Part shown: piece by piece, positions 1-9,142 of the stretch
How positions within the stretch are numbered: the first letter of the stretch is position 1
Layout of the letters: the number at the start of each line of letters is the position of its first letter
From: Pinguiococcus pyrenoidosus
Taxonomy: Eukaryota; Sar; Pinguiophyceae; Pinguiochrysidales; Pinguiochrysidaceae
DNA: 20,890 nucleotides
Direction of reading: 5' to 3'
Assembly (NCBI GenBank): GCA_019677205.1
Contig: JAAMXY010000784.1
Location: 1-20,890, forward strand
Translations under genes and position numbers: made by a program
The notes under the pieces: model-generated
Databases searched by the model: none
The model's input: the letters and a program-made list of their open reading frames with translations, nothing else
What the model was told of the DNA's origin: nothing

Positions 1-61
1 CCACATCTCCCAGGACCACCACCGCCACGTGCGGGCCCCTGGTGACCTCCGCGGGCGACAT
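1..61 (-). CDS. N-terminus of an ALG1-like beta-1,4-mannosyltransferase (partial)
   Basis: Reading the minus strand from an ATG at 59-61 gives 20 codons before the window ends: MSPAEVTRGPHVAVVVLGDV. The segment H-V-A-V-V-V-L-G-D-V matches the first beta strand and loop of ALG1, the ER enzyme that adds the first mannose to chitobiosyl-diphosphodolichol; family members read V-V-V-L-G-D-(I/V)-G followed by S-P-R-M. There is no N-terminal membrane segment before the strand, as in plant-type rather than animal or yeast ALG1. The gene is divergent from the armadillo gene, with about 310 bp between the two start codons. Only 20 residues are visible, so another GT-B glycosyltransferase or a chance open frame cannot be excluded. 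Confidence 0.5.
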   Translation of the reverse strand, partial: MSPAEVTRGPHVAVVVLGDV

Positions 62-370
62 ACGGACAAGCGGGCGCTCTTCAGCGCAAAGGATCCCCTT
101 GAAAGCCCGCTGAAGCCTCGGTTCGTGCCCTGGGCTGTTCGCGCGACACCATGCCAGATCTCCGAGGTCACGCGGTGTCGCGAACTTGAGGAAGGGACTA
201 CCGTACCAGGTAGTAGGTATGCATGACAAATACCTAGATACCCTTTCGCGCGGAGTACCCAGAGCCCCGAGTGCTCTGGTCCGGAAAAGTCCGGGGGGGT
301 GTCGGCTGAGAGCATTGCGGCTCGTGGCGTCTCGGCCTCGACAGCGCCGCCATGTGCATGCTGTGAAGCC
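62..370. promoter_or_regulatory. Divergent intergenic region, ALG1-like / armadillo gene
   Basis: This 309-bp stretch separates two divergent start codons and should hold the promoters and 5' leaders of both. I see no TATA box, AT-rich island, RNA gene or convincing coding frame. The open frame of the downstream gene reaches back to about 299 but has only a GTG there; the first in-frame ATG is at 371. Confidence 0.4.
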
Positions 371-3300
371 ATGCGAGGTGACGAGCACGGCGCTGCCGGG
401 AACGAAGGTGTTTCTCCGGGCTTCGGGAAGGCGGCAGGCCCACAGAGTCGGCCGTCGCACCCTGCCTTGGGGCTGCTGAAGGTCTCCTCCTGCTTCGGGC
501 CTCTCTTCATCAGCGACTGCGCGGCCAAGACTGCTCGCCTAATCAAAGATTCGAGGCTCAGCCAGGCGCGGCCTGGAGAGAAGCCCGAAGTAGAGAAGAG
601 CAGAGCGCTGCTGGGCCGACGCCGTACGACGCGGTCTCGGCCACCGGCCAGCGTAGCCAGCGCTGGTTCCCTGCCGGGGACGAGCAAAGGATGGACTGCT
701 TTTCAGCAGCTGAAAGCTTCGGGCGTCCTTGAGAACACCGACGTCGTCACGCCCCCCACGCCCGGGAGCTTGGGCCCACCCAGTCCGGGCGCGTTTCGGG
801 GCCATGTGGGAGCAGAGACTTGCCGTCTTGCCAACGAGCTTGCTCGGAGCATAAGGAACTGGTCGCAACGGGTCGAGAACCTTGGCGTGCTCGTCGACGA
901 GGAAGGTGTCCGGGCACTCGTGACCTTCTCCAGCTCCCTCTCGGCCAGTGTCCGGCAGGACGTGGCGGCTGCCTTGCATTCGCTGTCGGAGCAGTCGGAC
1001 TATTGGAGGCAGCTCATCGAGGGTGGATCCGTCGCAGCCCTTGCCTCCATCTCGAGCAAGGAGTCTGGCCTAGACACGCGCCTCCACTGCGCTGCGGCAC
1101 TTGCGAACTTCACAAAGACGCGTGGCTTCGAGGACCGAATCGTACACGACGGCGGAACGGCCATGATCCTTCATCTCCTAGCAGCGCATGACCAGCAGCC
1201 GCTACGGAACCTCGGCGTCCAGAGTCTGTACAACCTGTCTTGCGTGACCTCCGCGTACGGCGTGATGGATCGAGTGATCCGTTCTCTGGTTACCACGCAC
1301 TATCGCATGGTGACGGCACGAAGCGTCAGCGCCCTTATTCTTCGGGCGTTGTGCAACTGCTCCACTCTGCCACAGCTTCATCTGCGAATGGTGGAGGAGG
1401 GTATCATCCCGCTGCTCCTCGACGTAGCAACGTCAGACGAAGCGCCGGCGCGCGACGAAGCTTCGTACATTGCAGCGGCGTGTCTGGCGAACATGACCAT
1501 GGCTCGGGCGACCCGCTCCGAGCTGGTGGCGAAAGGTGGTATGAAGGTTCTCCGCGAGCTGTCGAAGAGCGAAGCGCCTGCTACGCAACTTCTCGTCAGT
1601 GGCGCGCTTCGGGATCTCAGCATGGATCGCGCCTCTCGCTTTCGGATCCTGAGCATTGGCGACTCGATTCTCAGCTGCATTCACGCCGTGGCGCTGGCGG
1701 CTGCCCCAGGAGAGGTATTGACGCTACGACGATGCACAGCTGCGGTGCTCTGGCTGCTGGAGTATGACGAGGCGGGCATCGTGGAGGTGGTGCACCAAGG
1801 TGGCATCCAGCTGTTGGTGATGCTGGCTGATGCGAACGATGACGGCGTCACCAAGCGGCTCTGCGCCTCCGGCTTGTGCCGCATCCTGAGCCTGAATCGG
1901 TCCGAGGTGCAGGAGAAGATGGTAGCCGATGGAGGCGTCAGCACGGTGAACAAGCTTTGCCAAGTAGTTGAGGACGTCGCCATCCACTACCAAATGGGCC
2001 AGGCATGCTACCACCTCTCGCTGGACGTCGGCATGCACCAGCGTCTGCAGGACAGCGGCATGCTCTCCAACCTCGTCCACATGGCGAGGATCTCCCCGAG
2101 CCATCATGTGCGCGAGGTGTACGCGGCAGCACTGTGCGCGATGTGCGCAAACGAGGCGAACCTGTCCGCGGTGCGTGGCGTCAACGGCTTGTCCGCGCTC
2201 TTCGAACTACTTCGCGATCCGCACACGGCCGTGCAAGTCCACTGCTGCGCCGCGCTCACCATGCTCGCCAAGTGTTCTCGGTGCATATCCACGCTTCTGG
2301 ACCTGGGCATCGTGGACCGCGTCGTGCAGGTCTCTGACGAAGTCCTGGCATCGGACCACGCCGCATCCCCAGATGAAGCGCAGGAGAGCGACAAGAGCAC
2401 CGCCGAGAGCCCGCGACAGGTGGCGCTTCAGCAGCGTCTGCATGTCTTGCGCTCTTGCGCAAGCATCCTGGCGAGCCTCTCTGCCACTCCACTTGCGATG
2501 GAGAGGCTGAAGGAGAGACTGCTCATTCGACGCATCATCGACCTGGCCACTCTGGACGACAACGGCTCGAAGCGCGAGTGCGCGGCTGCCTTGTGCAATC
2601 TCAGCTGTCACGAGGAGGTGCGGGAGATCATGGTCGCCGCTGGCGCCGTCCGCGCGGTGGAGCAGCTAAGCAACTCGTACTCCGAAGCGACGCAAAGAGA
2701 CTGCGCAAGATGCCTGCACAATCTCAGCTGCTCCGCCTCGCTGCAAGGGCGGATGCTGGAGCAGAGCGTCGTGCAGACGCTGCTCATGACCTGTCTGGTC
2801 CGAGCTGGGGACGCCGTGACAAAGAGCGTCTGCGCCCGCACACTGCTGAACTTGGTGACCCAGCAGGTGCTCGATGAGACCCTTCAGGCGAGTATCTTGC
2901 GCGCCTTCGCCATGCTGTGCAGCGAAAGGCACGCCACCACCGTGTCGGTGTGCGTCAAGGCGTTCTTCGTGTTCTCGTGTGATCAGGCGATGCGTCAAAG
3001 GATTGTCGCGAAGAAATCCAGGATGAACAGCTTCTTCTCGCTCATGAGAGCTCCCGAGGAGGACACGAGACTCCAGTGCGGCCTCGCGGTGTGCAATCTT
3101 CTCTTGGACGAGAGCACTCGGCTCGCAGCCGTCCTCGCCGGAGCGCTGGCAGTGCTAAAGGTCTTGGCGACCGCAGGAGACCCTGCCTGCGAGGTGCACT
3201 GCGCTCAAACCCTCATGGCCGTCTCCAGTGATCCAGTGTGCCACGATGCCTTGGTGCGCGATCGCGCCGCGAGCATGCTGGTGCTCTTGACGCAGGTCGA

Positions 3301-5443
3301 TCGCGACCAGACCGTGCGAGCTGCCACGCACGCGCTGTGCTGCTTGACGTTCCACCAGGGTTTGCGAGGGAGCGCCATCGACGCTGGCGTCGTCAGCGCG
3401 ACGGCGGTGCTCGTGGCGCGGATGATGCACTTGGCAGATCTTCAGGAGGATTGCGCACGTATCTTTTGCTATCTGGCAGCGACGCCGAGCAATCGACCTT
3501 TCATGACTGCGCATCACGCAGTGGATGCGCTGTGCATACTTGGACGGCGAGGAAGCGGCGATGACACCATTGCAGCACTGGCTGTGCTGGCGCTGAGGCG
3601 CCTGTCTTGGAATGCAGCTTGCCTCGACGCCATCGTCAACGACGGTGGGGTGGCGATGCTCGTGGCTCTGCTGGCCCGGTCCAGAGACTCCGACGTCGTT
3701 GTGGACATGGCCAAGGACGCCATCTACGTGTTCTCCAACGCGGCTCGCCGAGAGGAGGCAAGGTGGCGCCTACTCGACGCCGGCGTGGTGGATGTGCTCT
3801 CGCGAGTCGCGGGCTTGGAAGCGCTGCGAAGCGACGCCGATGTGGTCTGGAGACTCGCGCGTACGATGAAGAACCTGAGCGAGATCCTGCCAAGCCACAG
3901 ACGCCTTGTCGACGCCGGCGTCGTGACGAGGCTGGTCGACATCAGCGCTTCCGCGAACCCCGCCGCCCGCGACGAGATCGCCTGCGTAATCTCCAATCTC
4001 TCCCACACCGAAACCGTGCGGGAGAGCTTGGTGGAGCAGGGATGCATCCCGCTGCTCCTGCAGGCGAGTCGCTGCAAGCGCGAAGCGACGCGGAGAGCCT
4101 GCGCCGTTGGGATCCTGAACCTTTCCGCGTGCTCGACAATCGGCAAAGGAGCCCTGGAGAGCCTCTTCCGCATGGTCACACCCCTGCGCCGCTCGCCGGC
4201 TAGCCCCCCGCGGATGAGTAGGAGGACGAAGGCGAAGACCGGGGCCATGAGAGGTGTGGTCACGTCGGGGATCTTCACTCCAGCGCTGCAGAACGAGCGA
4301 GACGCTCTCCTGTACTGCAGTAGCGATGCAAGCACTGGTAGCGGCGCTCGGTTATCGAATCCAGCAGCGTTGCTGCCGGAGTTTGAGGCGGAAGAAGACT
4401 CGGGCGGCGACGAGAGAACGATCAGTCGTGGCGCTTTCGTGGACAACGGCACAGAGATCGACGAGGACGAAGAGGTGCGAGACGCCTCGCGCTTTGCAAC
4501 AGAAGAAGACCACCTGATGTACTATGCAAAGCGTGCTGAACAAATCGAGGCGCCACGAGCGTCTGGCCAGCAGCAAACACAGGCCGTCGCTCGGGCCGAG
4601 CAGAACTCGGAAGCGGTGCTTTATCCCATCCAAGCAGCACCGGCTGCACTGCAGCACTTTTCCGCGGATGCAATCGACCTGGGTGATCAGGCAGCCTCCG
4701 GTCTCGTTCGATTTGCCAAGGATGTCACCACGCACGACGTCAAAAGCATGATAGACAGGATTGTCGCGGAGAGGGGTGCCGTCGGAGAGCCTTCTTCACC
4801 ACCAACACAAGAGCGCGGAACACGAAATCAGCTTGTCACCTCTGGGATTTCAGATGCGCACCCGCAAGCAGAACCACGGAAGCAAGAAGGAAGCAACAAG
4901 GAAGGGAGCTCTATGGTTGCCCGGGACTCGGAGCGTGCTGCAGAAGACATTCGTTCCTTGGATCGGCCCGAGACCAACGAGGAGCCCCACGCCGCGCAGC
5001 AACACCAAGGTGTTCATCGACGCTTCGATGTGGACAACGATGGGGACCGTCGCTCCAAGGATGTACGACTACAAAGCGACCCGCCTGCTTTCGACCAAAG
5101 CACGCCCAAAGCCGTGGCAAGGATGCGACAGAAGCGGCGAGGAAGACGAAACGTGCCAGGCTTGTCTCTGCCGTTTCATCGAACTCTTGCACGGCACGCG
5201 CGTCAGGCAGGTTTCGAGCGGCAGGTCCCTCATGTCGATCCTGAGAAAGTCAGAGAAGCCATGGCCTTTAGAATAGACGACGACGACGACGACAGCCTAG
5301 ACATACACTCCATCCTGCGAGCCAACCGAGGGTGGATGTTCAGCAGATCAAGATCTTGGGTTCGTTCACAGACGGCTCAGGGTAGGCGCCGGGGCCCATC
5401 CGGTGGAGCGTCCGATCAGCTCCGGCCTCAAACGCGCTCGTAG
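371..5443 (+). CDS. Giant armadillo-repeat protein, 1690 aa
   Basis: An uninterrupted frame starts at the first in-frame ATG (371) and ends in TAG. Residues 1 to about 145 are low-complexity and basic. From about 150 to 1265 the protein is a continuous run of armadillo-type helical repeats of about 40 residues, recognised by recurring C-A-A-A-L-C-N-L-S cores followed by a V-x-x-G-x-(V/I) turn, for example CAAALCNLSCHEEVREIMV and the nearby CARCLHNLSC. At that spacing there are roughly 25 to 28 repeats. The last 425 residues are charged and probably disordered, with basic clusters (KRRGRR) and a run of six Asp near the end. Armadillo superhelices are protein-binding scaffolds; Cys-rich repeats of this style are, to my knowledge, common in stramenopile and alveolate proteins of unknown role. 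No kinase, lipid-binding or enzymatic domain is visible, so a specific function cannot be given. An upstream noncoding or short coding exon remains possible. Confidence 0.88.
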   Translation: MRGDEHGAAGNEGVSPGFGKAAGPQSRPSHPALGLLKVSSCFGPLFISDCAAKTARLIKDSRLSQARPGEKPEVEKSRALLGRRRTTRSRPPASVASAGSLPGTSKGWTAFQQLKASGVLENTDVVTPPTPGSLGPPSPGAFRGHVGAETCRLANELARSIRNWSQRVENLGVLVDEEGVRALVTFSSSLSASVRQDVAAALHSLSEQSDYWRQLIEGGSVAALASISSKESGLDTRLHCAAALANFTKTRGFEDRIVHDGGTAMILHLLAAHDQQPLRNLGVQSLYNLSCVTSAYGVMDRVIRSLVTTHYRMVTARSVSALILRALCNCSTLPQLHLRMVEEGIIPLLLDVATSDEAPARDEASYIAAACLANMTMARATRSELVAKGGMKVLRELSKSEAPATQLLVSGALRDLSMDRASRFRILSIGDSILSCIHAVALAAAPGEVLTLRRCTAAVLWLLEYDEAGIVEVVHQGGIQLLVMLADANDDGVTKRLCASGLCRILSLNRSEVQEKMVADGGVSTVNKLCQVVEDVAIHYQMGQACYHLSLDVGMHQRLQDSGMLSNLVHMARISPSHHVREVYAAALCAMCANEANLSAVRGVNGLSALFELLRDPHTAVQVHCCAALTMLAKCSRCISTLLDLGIVDRVVQVSDEVLASDHAASPDEAQESDKSTAESPRQVALQQRLHVLRSCASILASLSATPLAMERLKERLLIRRIIDLATLDDNGSKRECAAALCNLSCHEEVREIMVAAGAVRAVEQLSNSYSEATQRDCARCLHNLSCSASLQGRMLEQSVVQTLLMTCLVRAGDAVTKSVCARTLLNLVTQQVLDETLQASILRAFAMLCSERHATTVSVCVKAFFVFSCDQAMRQRIVAKKSRMNSFFSLMRAPEEDTRLQCGLAVCNLLLDESTRLAAVLAGALAVLKVLATAGDPACEVHCAQTLMAVSSDPVCHDALVRDRAASMLVLLTQVDRDQTVRAATHALCCLTFHQGLRGSAIDAGVVSATAVLVARMMHLADLQEDCARIFCYLAATPSNRPFMTAHHAVDALCILGRRGSGDDTIAALAVLALRRLSWNAACLDAIVNDGGVAMLVALLARSRDSDVVVDMAKDAIYVFSNAARREEARWRLLDAGVVDVLSRVAGLEALRSDADVVWRLARTMKNLSEILPSHRRLVDAGVVTRLVDISASANPAARDEIACVISNLSHTETVRESLVEQGCIPLLLQASRCKREATRRACAVGILNLSACSTIGKGALESLFRMVTPLRRSPASPPRMSRRTKAKTGAMRGVVTSGIFTPALQNERDALLYCSSDASTGSGARLSNPAALLPEFEAEEDSGGDERTISRGAFVDNGTEIDEDEEVRDASRFATEEDHLMYYAKRAEQIEAPRASGQQQTQAVARAEQNSEAVLYPIQAAPAALQHFSADAIDLGDQAASGLVRFAKDVTTHDVKSMIDRIVAERGAVGEPSSPPTQERGTRNQLVTSGISDAHPQAEPRKQEGSNKEGSSMVARDSERAAEDIRSLDRPETNEEPHAAQQHQGVHRRFDVDNDGDRRSKDVRLQSDPPAFDQSTPKAVARMRQKRRGRRNVPGLSLPFHRTLARHARQAGFERQVPHVDPEKVREAMAFRIDDDDDDSLDIHSILRANRGWMFSRSRSWVRSQTAQGRRRGPSGGASDQLRPQTRS
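5276..5293 (+). repeat. (GAC)6 trinucleotide microsatellite, coding
   Basis: Six perfect GAC units encode the Asp run at residues 1636-1641 of the armadillo protein. Such a tract may vary in length between strains without shifting the frame. Confidence 0.9.
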
Positions 5444-5572
5444 GCCGCGCGGCGGCGCTGGAAACACGCGGCGTTAAGACACTACGATGAAGTACTCCAG
5501 CTACGACCCAGAATGGCAGAGATGCCGAACCCGCAAAGCAACAGAGAAAGCTTAATCCGTTGGACAGATCCA
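5444..5572. other. Convergent 129-bp spacer
   Basis: This gap lies between the stop codons of the plus-strand armadillo gene and the minus-strand helical-repeat gene. It must hold both 3' ends, or the two transcripts overlap. No canonical AATAAA is visible. Confidence 0.5.
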
Positions 5573-8548
5573 TCACACGTCTATCAACGTGCTAATTGCA
5601 GCCAGAAACGCCTTCAACGACCCTAGATGAAAGGCACCGTAGCGCCCCCCTCGCTGCGCTTCTTCACGAATGCTAAGTTCGCTCTTGATGGTGGAGAGAA
5701 TGCCTTTCACGTGCGCCTCGCTCGATTGGCCTGACAACCTGTCTCCATCTCTCTCGGCTTTCCCAGAAGAGGCGTACGCTTCCACAAGCGCAGGAGATAG
5801 ACGACAAGTGTTCTGATCGATCTGATACCTATCCGTCAGAACGTGCCTTCGAAAGAGCGCCTCGAAGATGCACCAGGTCAGCGAAGACAACTCCTCTTCC
5901 GTGAAGGTCGCGGCCCACCGCTCCGCTTCCAGGCAGAATCGCTTGAGGAGGCCTTCCGGCAGTGGAACTTTCCACAGCCTCGCAGCTGCCGCAATTCGTT
6001 CTCGCGAATACTGCGTGTGCCCATCTGGATCCTCGCAGAGGTGCATGTCCAGAGGCCGAGCCTCGGAGGCGCTCGCCACGACAATCGCGAAAGAGGATGC
6101 GATCTCTGCGATCTCGGCAGGAGAAAAGGAGATCAAAGCGGGACCAAGGACCTCTAGGAGGCGCTGAAAGGCGAGCATCCGGAAGTGGTAGCTCTCGCGG
6201 GAAGCTTGTGCCACCTTGAGCGCCCGCGCCGTTGAGGACGGGACGCTGCTGGTTCGGATGATGGTTGCGGCCTCGACGAAGTCTGCAGCCGCCGACGCCG
6301 CGCCCTCCGCCACGGCGGAGATGAGCATCGCGAGGACGGAGGGATTCATGTGATCCAACTCGTCCGCGTCTTGGGCGATCACGGGCAAGAGCACCTCATT
6401 CTTCAAGCCGCTCCACCCAGTGACCCCCAGCGCCCAGTCCAGGCGAATCCGCTCCGCAATTGTCAGGCCCGGGAGCTGAATGAAGTTGGATCCCCCTTTG
6501 GTCGGGTCGTCGGCATCCGTAGACGGGTCAAGCTGTTGAGAGGAGGCACCCTCGGTCAAGTCTTCCCACGACCCAAAGAAGTCCGACCGGAACACTTCGG
6601 GCGTCTCTTCGGAGTTGAGCGCAGCCATCACGCTTATCACCGTCATGTACAGCCGGGGCCATCGAATGCCTGCGACGGACGTCGCGTAGGCGATGCGCGA
6701 GAGGCTTCTCAGCAAGACATGCTTCTCCATCCCTCGGGCACCATCGATGTGGTCCCTCAGGTACAGAAGGCGAAGTCGCTTGGTGAAAGGCCGCGATTTG
6801 TGCCCAAGCTTGGTGAGCCCTTCCAGCATGTTGGCCACGTCGTCGGGAGCCAATGAGTTCCGTGCGAAGACGCTGTTCACAATCATTCCCCCACAGAGCC
6901 TTCCCATCAGGGACGGAAGCATGTGTCCGGGACTCTGATCGCTTCGTAGGATGTCTCCCGTCGCCCGGACGAGGCGGGCAGCGGTTCTCATGGAGATGGG
7001 CAGCCTCCCTCGATGGGAGAACACCGGGTGGTCGTTGATGATCTTGTTCGCGTGCAGAAGGATTCGGGCACAGAGGGTTGCCGCCTCCTCGCCTTGCACG
7101 CCGAGGCTGCCAAGGTTGTAGATGAGGCGCGCCTGCAGGTCGATGCTACGCTTCCGCTCGCCGAGGCCGATCCCCTGACCAGCGATCCTTCGCATGGCCT
7201 CTCGTACGAGGTCGTCCTTGAAGGCCGCATTGACGGTGTCCATCAGAATCTTCCTGCTCTTTCCTGGCATCGTCTCAGCGGCGTGAACAATCAATGCCAC
7301 GAAGTCGCAGAACCGCTCATCCCCGAGGCTCTCCAGCGCGACTCGCCCGGTCTCCGTGCTAGGATTTAGGAGGGCGAGCACCTGCTTCATTGACGGAATG
7401 GCCGCCTCGTTCACGGCGTCTACGTTGCATTTGGCCAGAAGCACGGCGGTGTCGGCATCTTGGTTGTCCAGCACGCCCGAGACGAAGGCGTGCTCCACGC
7501 TTTTGTCAATCTTCTTGACAGATTGGCCAATGTCATCCAGCTGCTGTCCAGTGAAGCCCTCAATGGTCAGGACGCCTGCCGTGGCCCACGTGGCACATGC
7601 CAAGGCCTTCATGGTCGCGTGGCTTGGTCGCCACTTGCCGCCGGTCACGCCGCCCGGTTCTTCGCCAGTCTGGCCGTCGGGCAGCACGTCTCGCTCGTAG
7701 TGCACCGCCATGGCTTCGAAGCATCTGGATAGATGTGACGCACAAGCCGTGAAGCTCGAGCAGCAGGACTGCCACCAGGTGGGACTCTCGTGCCTGTCAA
7801 TGCGCAGCTGATCTTGCAAAGCGCGCGGCGGAGAAGCAAGCTGCGCGCGGACAACCGCCATCACCGTGGCCATCTCCAGCGGACTGCAGAGGCTGATTGC
7901 CTGGGTTGCGTCATCCTCATCGTCGGGATCGGGCCCGACAGGCCGGACGCGAACCTCTTCGAGGCACTCTGCGAGGCGCTCGAACGCGCGCGTCCGCAGG
8001 TCTGCGTCGTAGTAGCCATGTCTCTGCAGCGCGAAGAGCAGCCGAGAGGTATCCAGCATGTCCAGATGGCCCAGATTGAGCTCTGCGGCCTCGAGAAGCT
8101 GCTCGAAACGCCGATCGGACACGAGATCATCCAGCTCGTCGTCGTTGGTGGTCGCGTAGCGAGCGGAGCTGCCATGCCACCAGTCGGCGTAGGAGAGCCG
8201 CGCCAAGAAGAGGCAGCTTGCGCGGCTGTCCGCGATGCTCGCGCGAGTGATCCGCATCTCCATGTGCAGCACAGAGCGCAGCGCTTTGACGCGCTGCTCC
8301 GCCGCCCGCAGAAGCTCCTCCACAACCGGCGGCGAATCCAGGTCAAAGCGCAGTGCCACGGCTGGCACAGCCGTCTCGCCAAGGCCAGTGACGTCTCCGT
8401 ACGCTCCGGTCAGCAGCACCGAGAAGGCAGGGTCCGGCGGCCGCCGGAAGAACCACACGTTGGGGCTGGAGGCGTCGCCAGTGACCCCCACGATGCAACC
8501 GAGAGCCGCGATGACGCACAGAACCCTGCATTTTCGCGCCATTCGCAT
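5573..8548 (-). CDS. Signal-peptide-bearing helical-repeat protein, FASTK/heptatricopeptide-like, 991 aa
   Basis: The frame is open from 8677, but upstream of 8548 it has only a TTG start. The ATG at 8546-8548 begins MRMARKCRVLCVIAALGCIV, a textbook signal peptide (basic n-region, hydrophobic h-region at about 8-22, small residues near 24-26). The next stretch contains F-F-R-R-P-P. The rest is almost entirely alpha-helical. Several segments have the form L-(S/T/D)-x-x-(D/E)-(I/V/T)-x-x-(L/I)-x-x-(A/G)-(L/F), for example HLDMLDTSRLLFALQRHGYY (about 161-180), LAPDDVANMLEGLTKLGH, FSPAEIAEIASSF and FTEEELSSLTWCIFEALF. This resembles FASTK/RAP-associated or heptatricopeptide repeats that bind organellar RNA in apicomplexans and algae. 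No C-terminal RAP domain is recognisable. Plastid import through the ER is a reasonable inference; a secreted or ER protein is the alternative. The family call is tentative, the gene itself is not. Confidence 0.78.
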   Translation of the reverse strand: MRMARKCRVLCVIAALGCIVGVTGDASSPNVWFFRRPPDPAFSVLLTGAYGDVTGLGETAVPAVALRFDLDSPPVVEELLRAAEQRVKALRSVLHMEMRITRASIADSRASCLFLARLSYADWWHGSSARYATTNDDELDDLVSDRRFEQLLEAAELNLGHLDMLDTSRLLFALQRHGYYDADLRTRAFERLAECLEEVRVRPVGPDPDDEDDATQAISLCSPLEMATVMAVVRAQLASPPRALQDQLRIDRHESPTWWQSCCSSFTACASHLSRCFEAMAVHYERDVLPDGQTGEEPGGVTGGKWRPSHATMKALACATWATAGVLTIEGFTGQQLDDIGQSVKKIDKSVEHAFVSGVLDNQDADTAVLLAKCNVDAVNEAAIPSMKQVLALLNPSTETGRVALESLGDERFCDFVALIVHAAETMPGKSRKILMDTVNAAFKDDLVREAMRRIAGQGIGLGERKRSIDLQARLIYNLGSLGVQGEEAATLCARILLHANKIINDHPVFSHRGRLPISMRTAARLVRATGDILRSDQSPGHMLPSLMGRLCGGMIVNSVFARNSLAPDDVANMLEGLTKLGHKSRPFTKRLRLLYLRDHIDGARGMEKHVLLRSLSRIAYATSVAGIRWPRLYMTVISVMAALNSEETPEVFRSDFFGSWEDLTEGASSQQLDPSTDADDPTKGGSNFIQLPGLTIAERIRLDWALGVTGWSGLKNEVLLPVIAQDADELDHMNPSVLAMLISAVAEGAASAAADFVEAATIIRTSSVPSSTARALKVAQASRESYHFRMLAFQRLLEVLGPALISFSPAEIAEIASSFAIVVASASEARPLDMHLCEDPDGHTQYSRERIAAAARLWKVPLPEGLLKRFCLEAERWAATFTEEELSSLTWCIFEALFRRHVLTDRYQIDQNTCRLSPALVEAYASSGKAERDGDRLSGQSSEAHVKGILSTIKSELSIREEAQRGGRYGAFHLGSLKAFLAAISTLIDV

Positions 8549-9142
8549 CTCTTGGCCAGCAGAAGCCAGATCTTCTTTGCAGAGAAGCTCCGAAAAAGCG
8601 CAATCAAGCGATCTGCAACGACGCTGCACCGCCCACAGCTCTTGTGGTCCCCGAACGCCGCCGGCTTTGCTGTTCAACCAGACGGTCTTAGCGATTCACC
8701 CGACAGAGAAGCAGCGTGACTCGTCTTCTGAACGCCGAGACGCTACGACCTAGTCTCTACATCTGCACATGGTGGCCGGAGATCATGAAAGACGCCCTTT
8801 TGGCGGGCTCAGCGGACTTGTCTGGCGCAGAATCCCAGCGGCGGGAGGCTTTTGGTGCGCCAAAGGGAAATTCACTGACTGCTTCACTTGCTTCACAAAT
8901 TTTCTTTGACCAGTCGAGATCAGGATCTCACTTCATTGGTTCCAGTGTATCAGCTGATGAACGTCTGTAAATCTTATTTTTTATTGTATTATATATGATC
9001 CGTATAGTTTTTGAGCGTTACTTTCCGAGACTTTCTTCGTTGTGGATGCCATGTTTAGGCTGACTTCAAATAGCAAGCTTTTCTTGCCGCGTAAGAAAGC
9101 AAGACATCGAAGCAACGCACGAGCGACGCTGGAGAGGGAGCC
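8549..9142. promoter_or_regulatory. Divergent promoter region with AT-rich island
   Basis: This 594-bp region separates the divergent start codons at 8548 (-) and 9143 (+). Most of it is GC-balanced, but 8968-9010 is sharply AT-rich and includes the TATA-like string TATTATATAT at 8987-8996, about 150 nt upstream of the plus-strand ATG. This is the best core-promoter candidate, probably for the plus-strand gene. The open frame at 8716-8970 has no protein-like composition. Confidence 0.45.

Noticed and set aside
299-370. N-terminal extension of the armadillo protein from a GTG at 299
   Set aside because: A eukaryotic start is expected at ATG; the first in-frame ATG is at 371.
5027-5062. EF-hand-like D-x-D-x-D-G loop in the armadillo protein tail (DVDNDGDRRSKD)
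   Set aside because: Position 8 is Arg instead of a hydrophobic residue and no flanking helices are evident, so calcium binding is not supported.
5573-5800. RAP domain at the C-terminus of the helical-repeat protein
   Set aside because: I looked for the conserved Asp/Pro and E-x-D-G-x-x-H pattern in the last 80 residues and did not find it.
7790-8719. 309-codon plus-strand open frame
   Set aside because: It lies antisense to the signal-peptide helical-repeat gene and has no domain. It is a by-product of GC-rich codons on the other strand.
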